Source: CAIJMU01 sp035530275 | GTDB taxonomy: Bacteria; Spirochaetota; Spirochaetia; Treponematales; Rectinemataceae | Assembly (NCBI GenBank): GCA_035530275.1 | Contig: DATKVC010000003.1 | Coordinates: 87,836 to 151,835 of the forward strand | DNA: 64,000 nt | Direction: 5' to 3' | Part shown: positions 33,907 to 42,368 of the stretch, piece by piece | How the letters are laid out: the number at the start of each line of letters is the position of its first letter | How positions within the stretch are numbered: position 1 is the first letter of the stretch | Translations under genes and position numbers: made by a program | The notes under the pieces: generated by a model | The model's input: only the letters and a program-made list of their open reading frames with translations | Databases searched by the model: none | What the model was told of the DNA's origin: nothing

Positions 33907-34827
33907 ATGCGCATGAGCGGATTCGCCGACGAGGCGGCTGATCGTCTGGATGGGCAGCTCGCGGCGACGAGGGAACTCGGTTGGGACCGCGTGGAGCTCA
34001 GGAGCGTCGACGGCGTCAACGTCGTGGATCTCGACGAGGCAGCCTTTCGCCGTTTGCGGGGCAGCTTGCGCGATAGCGGCGTCGGCGTGAGTTGTCTCGG
34101 GTCGACCATCGCGAATTGGGGCAAGAGTCTCGACGAGGACTTCGCGCCGGTGCTCGTCTCGGCGGAGCGCGCGGGACGAAGGGCGAGCGAGCTCGGCGCC
34201 CCCTTCGTGCGAATCATGAGCTGGGCCATCATCATGGAAGCCGGCGGCAGAGCGGCGGCGGATCAGCGCGAGGCGGAACGCTTCGCGAAGCTGCGAGAGA
34301 TCGTGGCGCGCATTGCCGCCGCCGGCGCGAAGGCCATACACGAAAACTGCATGAATTACGGCGGGATGAGCGTGGAACATAGCCTCCGCCTCCTCGACGC
34401 CGTGCCCGGTCTCGATCTCGTGTATGACACCGGCAATCCCGGCTTGACGCCCGATTTTCGCAGGCCCTGGCCCTATCCCAACCAGGACTCCTGGGAATGC
34501 TACAAGGCCCTCCGCGGGCGCATCGTCCATGTCCACGTAAAAGACGGGAGCCGCGATCCGGCGACGGGAAAGGAACGCTATTTCTTCCCCGGCGAGGGGA
34601 GCTGCGAGGTCGGGCGCATACTCGCCGATCTCATCGGCACGGGCTATGAAGGCGACTTCAGCATCGAGCCCCACATGGCCGTCGTCTTTCATGACGAGAC
34701 AGTCAGGTCCTCGGAAGAAGCGCGTTATGCGAATTATCTCGAGTATGGGAGACGCGCCGAGAGGCTTCTCGTCTCCCTGGGGGCGCGATTGGGCGGAGTC
34801 TCCGAGACGTCGGGAAGTCGGCCGTGA
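33907..34827 (+). CDS. Sugar phosphate isomerase/epimerase-like TIM-barrel protein (third of three)
   Basis: 306 aa; GGAGG lies 4 nt before the ATG at 33907 (an ATG two codons later is possible). Xylose-isomerase-like barrel: DEAADRLDGQLAATRELGW, GWDRVELRSVDG, AIHENCMNYGG (Glu site, about 144), LDLVYDTGNPG (Asp), IVHVHVKDGS (His, about 213) and GDFSIEPHM (Glu, about 260) form the expected metal site. It most resembles hydroxypyruvate-isomerase/epimerase-like members. Its last bases overlap the next gene (GTGA). Confidence 0.82.
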   Translation: MRMSGFADEAADRLDGQLAATRELGWDRVELRSVDGVNVVDLDEAAFRRLRGSLRDSGVGVSCLGSTIANWGKSLDEDFAPVLVSAERAGRRASELGAPFVRIMSWAIIMEAGGRAAADQREAERFAKLREIVARIAAAGAKAIHENCMNYGGMSVEHSLRLLDAVPGLDLVYDTGNPGLTPDFRRPWPYPNQDSWECYKALRGRIVHVHVKDGSRDPATGKERYFFPGEGSCEVGRILADLIGTGYEGDFSIEPHMAVVFHDETVRSSEEARYANYLEYGRRAERLLVSLGARLGGVSETSGSRP

Positions 34828-35849
34828 CGGAGGGGCAGGGAGAGGTCCTCGAGCTTCCCGGTCTCGTCGATCTCCAGGTGAATGGCTGGGGCGGAATCGA
34901 CTTCAACGCGCCGGGCCTCGACGCGGCCGGGGTCGAGAGGGCCTGCGAACTGCTCGTGGCCCTCGGCGTCACGGCCTTCCTGCCGACTCTCGTGACCGCG
35001 CCCATCGAGGATATGCTGCGATCGATCCGAGTCCTCCGCGAAGCGGGCGAGGCGGGCGATTCGTGCGGGCTTTCCGCCGCGATGGTCGCGGGCATCCACG
35101 TCGAGGGGCCCTTCATCTCCCCCCTCGACGGGCCTCGGGGCGCCCATGATCTCCGCTTCGTGCGCAAACCCGACATGGCGGTCGCGGAAGCCTTTTGGCG
35201 CGCCTCGGGAGGGAGAATACGGATGATCACGCTCGCGCCCGAACTCGCCGGGGCCCTCGACCTGATACGATGGTGCGTCGAAAAAGACATAATTGCCTCG
35301 ATTGGGCACAGCGCGGCCGAGCCCGATGTCGTCGCGCGGGCGGTCGAGGCCGGGGCCCGTCTCTCTACCCATCTCGGCAACGGCTGCGCCCCCACCCTCG
35401 CGCGGCATCGGAACCTCCTCTGGGAACAGCTCGCCGAGGACAGGCTCGAGGCGACGATGATCGCCGACGGCCACCACCTCCCCCCCTCGATGCTGAAGAC
35501 CTTCGTTCGCGCGAAGGGCGATAGGATCATGCTGGTCAGCGACGCCACCGCCCTCGCGGGCATGAAGAGCGGCCGCTACAGGGAGCCGATAGGCGGCGAC
35601 GTGGTCCTCGAAGATGACGGGAGGCTCCATGTCGAAGGAAAGCCCTCGATTCTCGCGGGAGCCGCCCTCCCTTTGCTCCGCGGCGTCCAGAATATCGCCG
35701 ATCTCGGTATCGCCGATTTCGCGACCGCATGGTCAATGGCCTCGACCCGGCCGGCGCGCCTTCTTGGAATGAGGGAGGCGCCGGGGACCGTGAGTTACGA
35801 TTCGGCATCGCGACGCATAGTCGCCTCGAGCCTGACGAAGGGGAGTTGA
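34824..35849 (+). CDS. N-acetylglucosamine-6-phosphate deacetylase-like protein (QxN type)
   Basis: 341 aa; GTG start in a 4-bp GTGA overlap. NagA family: GLVDLQVNGWGGIDF has Gln-x-Asn where other amidohydrolases have HxH, as in E. coli NagA with its single metal. HVEGPFISP (Glu, about 94), SIGHSAAEPD (His) and STHLGNGC (His) complete the metal site, and LVSDATALAG has the catalytic Asp. The N-terminal beta sandwich is short (the protein starts only about 12 residues before the barrel), so it is trimmed compared with usual NagA (380 aa). It may deacetylate an N-acetyl sugar made by the cluster. Confidence 0.83.
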   Translation: MTEGQGEVLELPGLVDLQVNGWGGIDFNAPGLDAAGVERACELLVALGVTAFLPTLVTAPIEDMLRSIRVLREAGEAGDSCGLSAAMVAGIHVEGPFISPLDGPRGAHDLRFVRKPDMAVAEAFWRASGGRIRMITLAPELAGALDLIRWCVEKDIIASIGHSAAEPDVVARAVEAGARLSTHLGNGCAPTLARHRNLLWEQLAEDRLEATMIADGHHLPPSMLKTFVRAKGDRIMLVSDATALAGMKSGRYREPIGGDVVLEDDGRLHVEGKPSILAGAALPLLRGVQNIADLGIADFATAWSMASTRPARLLGMREAPGTVSYDSASRRIVASSLTKGS

Positions 35850-35851
35850 AC

Positions 35852-36634
35852 ATGGCCGAAGCCCTGTTTTCCGCGAAGATCGACGATCTCGAAGTGCGCG
35901 TGCATCGAGATCGCGCGGCGATGGGCGAGGCGGCCACCGAGGATGCCGCGGCCGCCCTCCGAGGGGCGATCGCCGAGAAGGGTTCCTGTCGGGCCGTCTT
36001 CGCCGCGGCCCCCTCGCAGAACGAACTCCTGGCCGGCCTCGTCGCCGCGAGGGGCATCGACTGGGGACGGGTCGCCGCCTTCCACATGGACGAGTATGTC
36101 GGCCTCGGCGCGGGATCAGATGCCAGATTTTCGGCCTTCCTGCGCAGGCGGCTCTTCGACCTCCTCCCCTTCGGAAGCGTGGCCCTTCTCGATCCGCCCC
36201 TTGCCCTCGCCTCCGCGGAGGCGGCGCGTTATGCGACATTGCTTTCCGCGGCTCCGATCGATCTCGTCTGTCTCGGCATCGGCGAAAATGGGCACCTGGC
36301 CTTCAACGACCCGCCGGCCGATCTCGACGATCCCCTCGCCGTGCGCGCGGTAATTCTCGACGAAGCCTGCAGGAGGCAGCAGGTGAATGACGGCTGTTTC
36401 GCCACGCTGGCCGCCGTGCCCCGCCGCGCGCTGACGTTGACGGTCCCGACCCTCATGTCCGGCGCTCGCCTCGTCTGCGTCGTGCCGGGAAGGGCCAAGG
36501 CGAGGGCCGTGCGCGACGCTCTCATCGGTCCGATAAACGGCAGCTGTCCCGCGAGCGCGCTCAGGCGTCATCCGGCCTGCGTGCTCCATCTCGACGAGGA
36601 CTCGGCCGCGGAATGGCTGAAAGAGCGGGTATGA
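35852..36634 (+). CDS. nagB: Glucosamine-6-phosphate deaminase (NagB) family protein
   Basis: 260 aa; ATG at 35852 preceded by GGGGAG and 6 nt. NagB signatures FHMDEYVGL (about 76) and GIGENGHLAFNDP (about 142-154, with the ring-opening His) are present, and RRQQVNDGCF matches the deaminase more than the related 6-phosphogluconolactonase. It converts glucosamine-6-phosphate to fructose-6-phosphate and ammonia. As the last gene of the operon, right after a NagA-like gene, it implies that the pathway ends in an N-acetylated amino-sugar phosphate. Confidence 0.88.
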   Translation: MAEALFSAKIDDLEVRVHRDRAAMGEAATEDAAAALRGAIAEKGSCRAVFAAAPSQNELLAGLVAARGIDWGRVAAFHMDEYVGLGAGSDARFSAFLRRRLFDLLPFGSVALLDPPLALASAEAARYATLLSAAPIDLVCLGIGENGHLAFNDPPADLDDPLAVRAVILDEACRRQQVNDGCFATLAAVPRRALTLTVPTLMSGARLVCVVPGRAKARAVRDALIGPINGSCPASALRRHPACVLHLDEDSAAEWLKERV

Positions 36635-36730
36635 GTCTGCCGCGGTGCGAGGCCATCGGGTGAACTGGCGAAATGGAGAAGAAAGGACTAGCCTTGGAGC
36701 ATCCTTAAGGCGGTCGGGCGAGGCCAGGCG

Positions 36731-37669
36731 ATGGACGATGAGGTGGTATTGGAGGCTCGCGGTCTCACGAAGCGCTTCGGAGCCCTGATCGCGGTCGATA
36801 ACCTCTCTTTCGCGGTTCGCAGGGGGGAGATCTTCGCCCTCCTCGGACCGAACGGCGCGGGCAAGACGACGACCATCAACATGATCTGCGGTCTCATCAA
36901 GCCGAGTTCCGGAGGCCTCGACTTCGCCCAAGCCTCCGGGGCTCGGGAGTCGAGACCCTCCATCGGCCTCTGTCCCCAGGACATCGTCGTCTGGGATACC
37001 CTGACATGCCTGGAGCAGCTCGTCTTCATCGCCCAGATGCACGACGTGGCGCCGAGGATCGCAAGGCGACGCGCCTTCGAGCTCCTCGAAGCCCTGGGGC
37101 TCACGGACAGGAGGGACAAGCTCGCGAAGACCCTTTCTGGCGGGATGAGGCGGAGGCTCAACATCGCGCTCGGCCTCGTCCACGACCCCTCGATCCTCGT
37201 CCTTGACGAACCCCAGGCCGGTCTCGACCCGCAGAGCAGGGTTCTCGTGCGAGACTATGTCCGCGCCCTCAAGCGAGATCGCACGATCATCCTGACGACC
37301 CACGACATGGAGGAGGCCGACAAGCTGGCCGATCGGGTGGCGATCATCGACAGAGGAAGGCTCCTCGTCCTCGACACTCCCCAGGGTCTCAAGCAGAACG
37401 ATGGAAGCGAAGAGATAATTGAGCTTAGCTTCGAAGGGGCCGAAGCGGGCGGCCTGGAGTCTCTGGCGAGCGGCCTTTCGTCGCGGGGCTTCGAGCTCTC
37501 GCGATCCTCGGGGCAGTTCCTCGTGGCGACGCGGGACCTCGTCGCCGGAATCGTGGCGGTGATGGAGAGTTCCGCGGCGGCGGGCGTCGCGATCGAGGAT
37601 CTCCGCATCCGCCGGCGGAGCCTCGAGGACGTCTTCATGTCGCTGACGGGAAGAGGGCTCAGGGAATGA
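36731..37669 (+). CDS. ABC-2 type transporter ATP-binding protein
   Basis: 312 aa. GPNGAGKTTTINM (Walker A, about 40), CPQD (Q-loop), LSGGMRRRLNIAL (signature) and ILVLDEPQAGLD (Walker B with catalytic Glu) are complete, followed by LTTHDMEEAD (H-loop). The C-terminal 85 residues form the usual DrrA-like extension (SLEDVFMSLTGRGLRE). Together with the next gene it makes an ABC-2 exporter, often for drugs, lipids or polysaccharides. Substrate unknown. The last codons overlap the permease start (ATGA). Confidence 0.92.
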   Translation: MDDEVVLEARGLTKRFGALIAVDNLSFAVRRGEIFALLGPNGAGKTTTINMICGLIKPSSGGLDFAQASGARESRPSIGLCPQDIVVWDTLTCLEQLVFIAQMHDVAPRIARRRAFELLEALGLTDRRDKLAKTLSGGMRRRLNIALGLVHDPSILVLDEPQAGLDPQSRVLVRDYVRALKRDRTIILTTHDMEEADKLADRVAIIDRGRLLVLDTPQGLKQNDGSEEIIELSFEGAEAGGLESLASGLSSRGFELSRSSGQFLVATRDLVAGIVAVMESSAAAGVAIEDLRIRRRSLEDVFMSLTGRGLRE

Positions 37670-38814
37670 GGTTTCTCGCGGTCCTCATAAAATTCATCCG
37701 CGAGAGCCTGAGGGAGTGGGGAATTCTCCTCCTCGCCCTCTCTTTCGCCCCATTTTTCGTCCTCGTTTTCCATGTCGCCTTGAGCGGTCGCCTGAGCCCC
37801 TTGAACCTCGCCGTCGTCAACGAGGACGGGGGCGTCGAGATTGCGCAGGTTTCGCATAACTTCGGCGAAGAGCTGATCGGGGAATTGCGGGCCTTCCAGA
37901 CGGGCGAAACCTCCATTTTCATCGAGACGAGGGTTCTCGCGGACAGGGCGGAAGGCATAGCGAAACTCCGGGCGGGGGCCGCGGATCTCCTCCTCGTCAT
38001 GCCTCGCGATTTCTCCGAGACGATCGCCGGCAAGCGCAAACCCTCGCTCCTGTTCTTTGGCGACCTGGCTTCATCGAAGTACTCGATCCTCCTCGCCCTG
38101 GCCTATTCGGCAAGCGAGAATTTCGTCGCATCGCGCACGGGAAGGGAGGGGCTCCTCGCGATCGAGGAGCGGCCCCTCCGGCCCGAGGGCAAGATGCGTG
38201 CCTTCGACGCCATGGTGCCGAGCCTCGTGATTCTCTCGCTCTTGACCGTCATGTTCACGGCGGCCGCCCTCTTCGTGCGGGAGGCCGAAAAGGGCACCAT
38301 CACACGGCTCCGACTCTCGCGACTGACGGCCTTCGAGTATCTCGGGGCGGCCGCCGCATCGCAGCTTCTCGTGAGTCTGGCTTGCGTGTTCCTGACGATC
38401 CTCACCGCCATGGCGCTCGGCTATCGCCTCGAAGCCCCCCTGTGGGGGATCCTCCTCGCGAGCGCCCTCGCCGCCTTTTCGGTCATCTCCTTCGGCCTGG
38501 TGACCGCGGGTCTCTGCTCCTCGGTCAAGGACGTGATGATAGTCGGCAACTTCCCCTACTTCTTCATGCTACTCTTTTCGGGCGTCATCCCGATTCCCTC
38601 GCCGGTGTTCTTCACCCTCGCGGGTCGGCCGATGGGGCTGAACGCCCTCTTTCCCATGTCCTTCGGCGTCAGGGCCCTCGAGGGGATGATGAATTTCGGC
38701 CGCGGGCCGGGGGAATTTCTCTTCGAGTTCGGCGCGATGATCGCACTGTCGGCGCTTTGGTTCGCGATCGGGCTCGCGCTTTTCCGGCAAAGGCATCTGG
38801 GAACCCGCGCGTGA
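37666..38814 (+). CDS. ABC-2 type transporter permease
   Basis: 382 aa. One N-terminal membrane helix (about 15-35), a large extracytoplasmic domain (about 36-180), then five C-terminal helices (about 182-375), the YhfE/LinearmycinR-type ABC-2 layout. LLFSGVIPIPSPVFF and MNFGRGPGEFLFEFGAMI lie in the last helices. It overlaps the ATPase gene by 4 bp and should form the membrane half of that exporter. Confidence 0.88.
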   Translation: MRFLAVLIKFIRESLREWGILLLALSFAPFFVLVFHVALSGRLSPLNLAVVNEDGGVEIAQVSHNFGEELIGELRAFQTGETSIFIETRVLADRAEGIAKLRAGAADLLLVMPRDFSETIAGKRKPSLLFFGDLASSKYSILLALAYSASENFVASRTGREGLLAIEERPLRPEGKMRAFDAMVPSLVILSLLTVMFTAAALFVREAEKGTITRLRLSRLTAFEYLGAAAASQLLVSLACVFLTILTAMALGYRLEAPLWGILLASALAAFSVISFGLVTAGLCSSVKDVMIVGNFPYFFMLLFSGVIPIPSPVFFTLAGRPMGLNALFPMSFGVRALEGMMNFGRGPGEFLFEFGAMIALSALWFAIGLALFRQRHLGTRA

Positions 38815-38826
38815 ATGGAGGCGGCA

Positions 38827-39066
38827 ATGGAATTGGCGTTGATAATCGTGGGCGGCCTGGTCCTGATGACGGGCATCGCGGGCATTTTCGATTATCTCGG
38901 GAAGCGAAAGGCATCGTTGAATACCGCGGCCCTCGAAAGGATCGAGGCCCTGGAAAGGGAGATCGCGATCCTCAAGAGCGCGAGCGCCGACGATGAGGGT
39001 CGCATCGGGAAGCTGGAATCCGATATCGGTTTCGTGAGCAGACTCATCGAGGATGGGAAGCGGTGA
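38827..39066 (+). CDS. Small membrane-anchored coiled-coil protein (79 aa)
   Basis: 79 aa from the ATG at 38827, which has GGAGG 6 nt upstream; an ATG 12 nt earlier would place that Shine-Dalgarno sequence inside the gene. One N-terminal membrane helix (ELALIIVGGLVLMTGIAGIF) is followed by a charged coiled coil (about 30-75, ALERIEALEREIAILKSAS). Size and layout recall PspB, but the sequence match is not clear. It is the last gene of the ABC-2 exporter operon; an accessory or envelope-stress role is a guess. Confidence 0.6.
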   Translation: MELALIIVGGLVLMTGIAGIFDYLGKRKASLNTAALERIEALEREIAILKSASADDEGRIGKLESDIGFVSRLIEDGKR

Positions 39067-39091
39067 GGACAGCACATTCGCCGTACGGGGT

Positions 39092-39120
39092 TTGACGGAG
39101 AAGGCGAGGTCCTCTAGGCT
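39092..39120 (+). promoter_or_regulatory. Candidate promoter for the hydrolase-GNAT pair
   Basis: TTGACG (39092-39097), a 17-bp spacer and TAGGCT (39115-39120), about 50 bp before the hydrolase ATG. Confidence 0.4.
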
Positions 39121-39169
39121 CTAGTCATTGGCGATCGCGCGCCTTCGCGCGAGCCGATGGAGGGTTAGT

Positions 39170-39865
39170 ATGCACCACGCAGCATCGAGATTCTTGATAC
39201 CCACATTCGCGCTCATGGCCGCCGCCCAGGTGCCCGCGCAGGAAGGTTCCGACCCGAATCTGACCTACTTCGGCCGTTCGAGCTTCAAGATCAGGACCGT
39301 CTCGGGTTTCGTCGTCTACGTCGACCCCTACGCCCCCGGCGACTATTCCGAGAAGGCCGACCTCGTTCTCGTCAGCCACGGCCACGGCGATCACAATCAG
39401 GTGGGCAAGGTGACGATGAAGAACGGATGCAAGATCATCGCGCCGACCGGGGCCGTCGAGGGCTATCCCTTCGACACGATAGCCGAGGGTGACAGGATGA
39501 CGATCGGCCCCGTCGCGATCAGGGCCGTGGGGGCGGCCAACTCCAACCATCCGAGAGGATTCGGCGTGGGCTACATACTCAGCTTCGACGGCCTCGTTCT
39601 CTACTACTCCGGCGATACCTCGAGGCTCGCCGAAATGGCCGAATGGACAAGCTACGGCATAGACTATGCTCTAATCTGCTCAGATGGCTTCTACAACATG
39701 GGCGGGGAAGAAACGGCGCGTTGTGCGACACTCGTCGGCGCGAAGCGTCTCATCCCCATCCACACGAGCAAGGATGGGATCTGGGACGATACCGTCGCGC
39801 GATCCGTTAAGTTCAAAAATCTCATCGTCATGACCCCTGGCTCGAAGATCGCATTGAAGAAATAG
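39170..39865 (+). CDS. Exported metallo-beta-lactamase-fold hydrolase
   Basis: 231 aa; ATG at 39170 with GGAGGG 5 nt upstream. An N-terminal signal-like segment (about 1-22, FLIPTFALMAAAQVPAQ) is followed by a UlaG-like metallo-beta-lactamase domain: LTYFGRSSFKI, SHGHGDHNQ (HxHxDH metal site, about 79-87), LYYSGDTS (Asp) and IPIHT (His). These proteins are broad metal-dependent hydrolases; substrate unknown. The signal suggests an extracytoplasmic location, unusual for this subfamily. Followed after 11 bp by the GNAT gene. Confidence 0.82.
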   Translation: MHHAASRFLIPTFALMAAAQVPAQEGSDPNLTYFGRSSFKIRTVSGFVVYVDPYAPGDYSEKADLVLVSHGHGDHNQVGKVTMKNGCKIIAPTGAVEGYPFDTIAEGDRMTIGPVAIRAVGAANSNHPRGFGVGYILSFDGLVLYYSGDTSRLAEMAEWTSYGIDYALICSDGFYNMGGEETARCATLVGAKRLIPIHTSKDGIWDDTVARSVKFKNLIVMTPGSKIALKK

Positions 39866-39876
39866 GAGGGTCGATT

Positions 39877-40671
39877 TTGAGCGTTTCACGCGGCGGGGCT
39901 TTCATCGAGGATATCAGGGACCTCTACGATCTTCGGGTTCGCCAGGAGCCGAGCTATCCCGGCTCGCGCATAGAGCGGGGAATCCATACCGTGCGCCTCG
40001 TCGAGGCCGACAGGGGCTGGGTCTCCTGGTCCGATCTCGAAGGCGCCGATGTCGACATGGCCATCGACATCGAGATCGAGCGCTTCCGCGAACTCGGAGT
40101 CCTGTCGAAGCTCGAATGGAAACTCTATGGGCGCGACAAACCCTCGGACCTTCGCGAGCGGCTCGTCGCCCGCGGTTTCGAGCCGAAGGACCCCGCGGAC
40201 GCGATCCTGGTCCTCGATCTCGCGGAGCTGCCAGACGAGCTCCGACGCACCGAGGGCTACGACCTGCGACGCCTCGAGGGCAAGGCAGGCCTCGACGCAA
40301 TGCGTTCCGTCATCGCCGAAGTCTGGCCCGAGGATGCCGATGACACGATTCATTTCGTCGAGGAATCATTGGCGGCCGATCCCGATGGACAGAGCCTCTG
40401 GATCGCCTACGCCGATGGCAAGCCCGTGGCCGAGGGGCGCGTCGAATTCGCCTGCGGGGAATTCGCGGGCATCTGGGGAGGGGCGACCCTTCCCGCCTAC
40501 CGCAATCGCGGCATCTACACCGCCCTCGTCGCCGCAAGGGCGGCCGAGGCCATCGAGCGAGGCTGTCGCTTTCTCACGATCGACGCGAGTCCGATGAGCC
40601 GCCCAATACTGGAGAAGCGAGGCTTCCGATTGCTCGATACGGCGCTGGAGTGCAACTACCGGGGGGCGTGA
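39877..40671 (+). CDS. GNAT-family acetyltransferase
   Basis: 264 aa. The start is TTG at 39877, supported by AGGAGGG 6 nt upstream. The C-terminal half is the GNAT domain: YDLRRLEGKAGLDAM, VAEGRVEFACGEFAGIWGGA and the acetyl-CoA loop TLPAYRNRGIYTALVAARA (about 206-224), ending in IDASPMSRPILEKRGF. The N-terminal half is a diverged extension. Substrate unknown. Its last 16 bp overlap the convergent abiEii gene, and 30 bp near its 3' end are repeated exactly beyond the abiE locus. Confidence 0.85.
   Translation: MSVSRGGAFIEDIRDLYDLRVRQEPSYPGSRIERGIHTVRLVEADRGWVSWSDLEGADVDMAIDIEIERFRELGVLSKLEWKLYGRDKPSDLRERLVARGFEPKDPADAILVLDLAELPDELRRTEGYDLRRLEGKAGLDAMRSVIAEVWPEDADDTIHFVEESLAADPDGQSLWIAYADGKPVAEGRVEFACGEFAGIWGGATLPAYRNRGIYTALVAARAAEAIERGCRFLTIDASPMSRPILEKRGFRLLDTALECNYRGA
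40573..40602 (+). repeat. 30-bp direct repeat, copy 1 (inside GNAT gene)
   Basis: The 30 bp from CTCACGATCG to TGAGCCGC are identical to 42369-42398. This copy encodes LTIDASPMSR of the acetyltransferase, a conserved part of the GNAT fold, so it is the native context. Confidence 0.9.
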
Positions 40672-41663
40672 GTACCTAGGGCGTTGATCCGTGATTCCAG
40701 GTTCCCCAATATTTCCAGGATGACATCAAACGATGGTTCCTCATGAAAGAACATGGCAGACATCGCAGCATGGTCCCGCGCAAGATCAGGAATACGCGCC
40801 TCCGGAGGAACGAGGTGAAACGAACCGGGGCGAGCGGCAACCAGGTTTGACCAGGGAGCCTTGTAGAACCGTTCCTTGAACTCGACTACCTTGGGAAGCA
40901 GATCGATCTGCTGAAGGGACGAGCTGGCAATAGTTGTCTTTTCCATCTTGAAGACATCGTAGTAATGGCGCGAATATCGGCCAGGCATCGGCTTGTCTTT
41001 GGGACGATAATATTCTTGGTGTAGTATGGTCGCCTTTTCCCAGAACGTGCGTTCCGCCGTTACGACTTTGAGATTGCAAGCAGGCTCAGGAAAAGCTTGT
41101 GGATACTGTTGGGCCGCATAGGGAGTAATAACCGCAGCCTTATGCGGAGTCCACGCGGCAAGGGGGCCAATCTCCAGAATGATATACGGCAAGATAGACG
41201 GATTATCGAATGCCCTTGGGTATTCTACTTTCACGATATCATCGACTACCTGAATGGACAGAATAGGTCCTAATTCACGAATGCAGAGCGCCTGGAGGGA
41301 TGGAGTGAAGACGTCGCTCAGGAATTGCCTCGTTTTTGGAGTCGTCTCTTTTGCGAACCGGTCCCGTTGTGTATTGCTCTCAGGCGACCAGGGATCATCC
41401 TTGGAATAGCCCAATTCGCGCCAATCCAGGATAAGGTCGATATCCTCGGAAAATCGCTCTATCGCCCCATACACTTTGGACAGGCTCGTTCCGCCCTTGA
41501 AGACGATTTTGTCGCCCCAGCGTTCAGACGAGAAGAGTATGCGCAGGATGAGACATACCCAAAAATCCTTCTCGATGATAGCCTCGTGGACTCCCATCTT
41601 GCGTGAAGTCTCGCGGAACAATTCCTGTCTGCGTCGGGTAGGCCCCTTTGCCAGCTCGATCAT
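40656..41663 (-). CDS. abiEii: AbiEii-family nucleotidyltransferase toxin
   Basis: 335 aa from the ATG at 41663, which overlaps the antitoxin stop by 4 bp (ATGA). The nucleotidyltransferase signature of AbiEii/AbiGii is present: FKGGTSLSKVYGAIERFSEDIDL (about residues 55-77, split here by the GG-S and D-x-D core), followed by TPKTRQFL and RTFWEKATILHQE (about 205-218), the conserved WEK motif. AbiE toxins transfer nucleotides to tRNA or other targets, stop growth and abort phage infection. The C-terminal end overlaps the convergent GNAT gene by 16 bp. Base composition is lower in GC than the neighbours, consistent with acquisition. Confidence 0.9.
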   Translation of the reverse strand: MIELAKGPTRRRQELFRETSRKMGVHEAIIEKDFWVCLILRILFSSERWGDKIVFKGGTSLSKVYGAIERFSEDIDLILDWRELGYSKDDPWSPESNTQRDRFAKETTPKTRQFLSDVFTPSLQALCIRELGPILSIQVVDDIVKVEYPRAFDNPSILPYIILEIGPLAAWTPHKAAVITPYAAQQYPQAFPEPACNLKVVTAERTFWEKATILHQEYYRPKDKPMPGRYSRHYYDVFKMEKTTIASSSLQQIDLLPKVVEFKERFYKAPWSNLVAARPGSFHLVPPEARIPDLARDHAAMSAMFFHEEPSFDVILEILGNLESRINALGTHAPR

Positions 41664-42280
41664 AAAGGTCTTTCCTTGGAAACCGAACGGCCGGCGGCCT
41701 GCTTGAGCACATCGAGAACCCAGCCGCTTACATAACGGCACTCCCGTATGATCTTGGGCCAGGAAGACGCGGATAGATATCCGCTCAGTTTTTCCAGGAC
41801 GCGCTCATCGATATTTTCCTTGCCAAGCGCCTTGATCGCTTGCACCACTATGGCCGCGTCCCGGGAGAGCTCAGTGGCTTCCTTGTTGGCACGCTTTCGG
41901 AAAACGATACGAACGGTATCCATCTCATATCGCCTGTTCTGGCCATCGGTCAGATAGCTCCATTCGGCAGGAACCTGGGTAGAAAGCCCAAGAAGATTGA
42001 GCGCGGTCGTGCCATCGGGGATGATATTCCAGCTATTGCCCCGCGCTATTGTCCGGGCTACCCGGTCCGGATCAGGGCTTGCATATCCCTCAAGGAAGGT
42101 ATTCTTTTCAGGGTAGTCATACACGCCCCGCATGAGCTTTCGTATCGTTCCTATTTTCTCGAGTCGTGATAGAGCTTGCCAGATGGCTGAGGGCGAGCCC
42201 AAGTCGAGGAAGTCTTTTGGGGTAAAGCACCAACCCCTCTTCATGCCGTAAATCCTTGAAAGTAATTTTTCAGCAAGCAA
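41660..42280 (-). CDS. abiEi: AbiEi-like antitoxin / transcriptional regulator (DUF6088 type)
   Basis: 206 aa. The TTG at 42280 is preferred because AGAGAGG lies 7 nt upstream and homologues begin with a comparable ILSRIYG segment; the ATG at 42244 would remove it. An N-terminal winged helix (RGWCFTPKDFLDLGSPSAIWQALSRLE, read as two stretches around DLG) is followed by GTIRKLMRGVYDYP, the family hallmark. The C-terminal domain is the antitoxin domain. Type IV antitoxins of this group counter AbiEii without direct binding and repress their own operon through inverted repeats, one of which lies just upstream. Confidence 0.88.
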   Translation of the reverse strand: MLAEKLLSRIYGMKRGWCFTPKDFLDLGSPSAIWQALSRLEKIGTIRKLMRGVYDYPEKNTFLEGYASPDPDRVARTIARGNSWNIIPDGTTALNLLGLSTQVPAEWSYLTDGQNRRYEMDTVRIVFRKRANKEATELSRDAAIVVQAIKALGKENIDERVLEKLSGYLSASSWPKIIRECRYVSGWVLDVLKQAAGRSVSKERPL

Positions 42281-42305
42281 TTAGACACCTCTCTCTACAC
42301 TTTAA

Positions 42306-42336
42306 CTGTCAGGATTATAACATGCAATCCTGACAG
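42306..42336 (-). promoter_or_regulatory. abiE promoter with 11-bp perfect inverted-repeat operator
   Basis: CTGTCAGGATT (42306-42316) and AATCCTGACAG (42326-42336) are a perfect inverted repeat with a 9-bp spacer. On the minus strand the spacer region holds a consensus -10 box TATAAT (42314-42319) with an extended TG element one base upstream. A bound AbiEi dimer would block this promoter, giving autoregulation. The -35 box is weak. Confidence 0.8.
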
Positions 42337-42368
42337 CGAAACTATCAAGGATGATACTATTTGACTTC

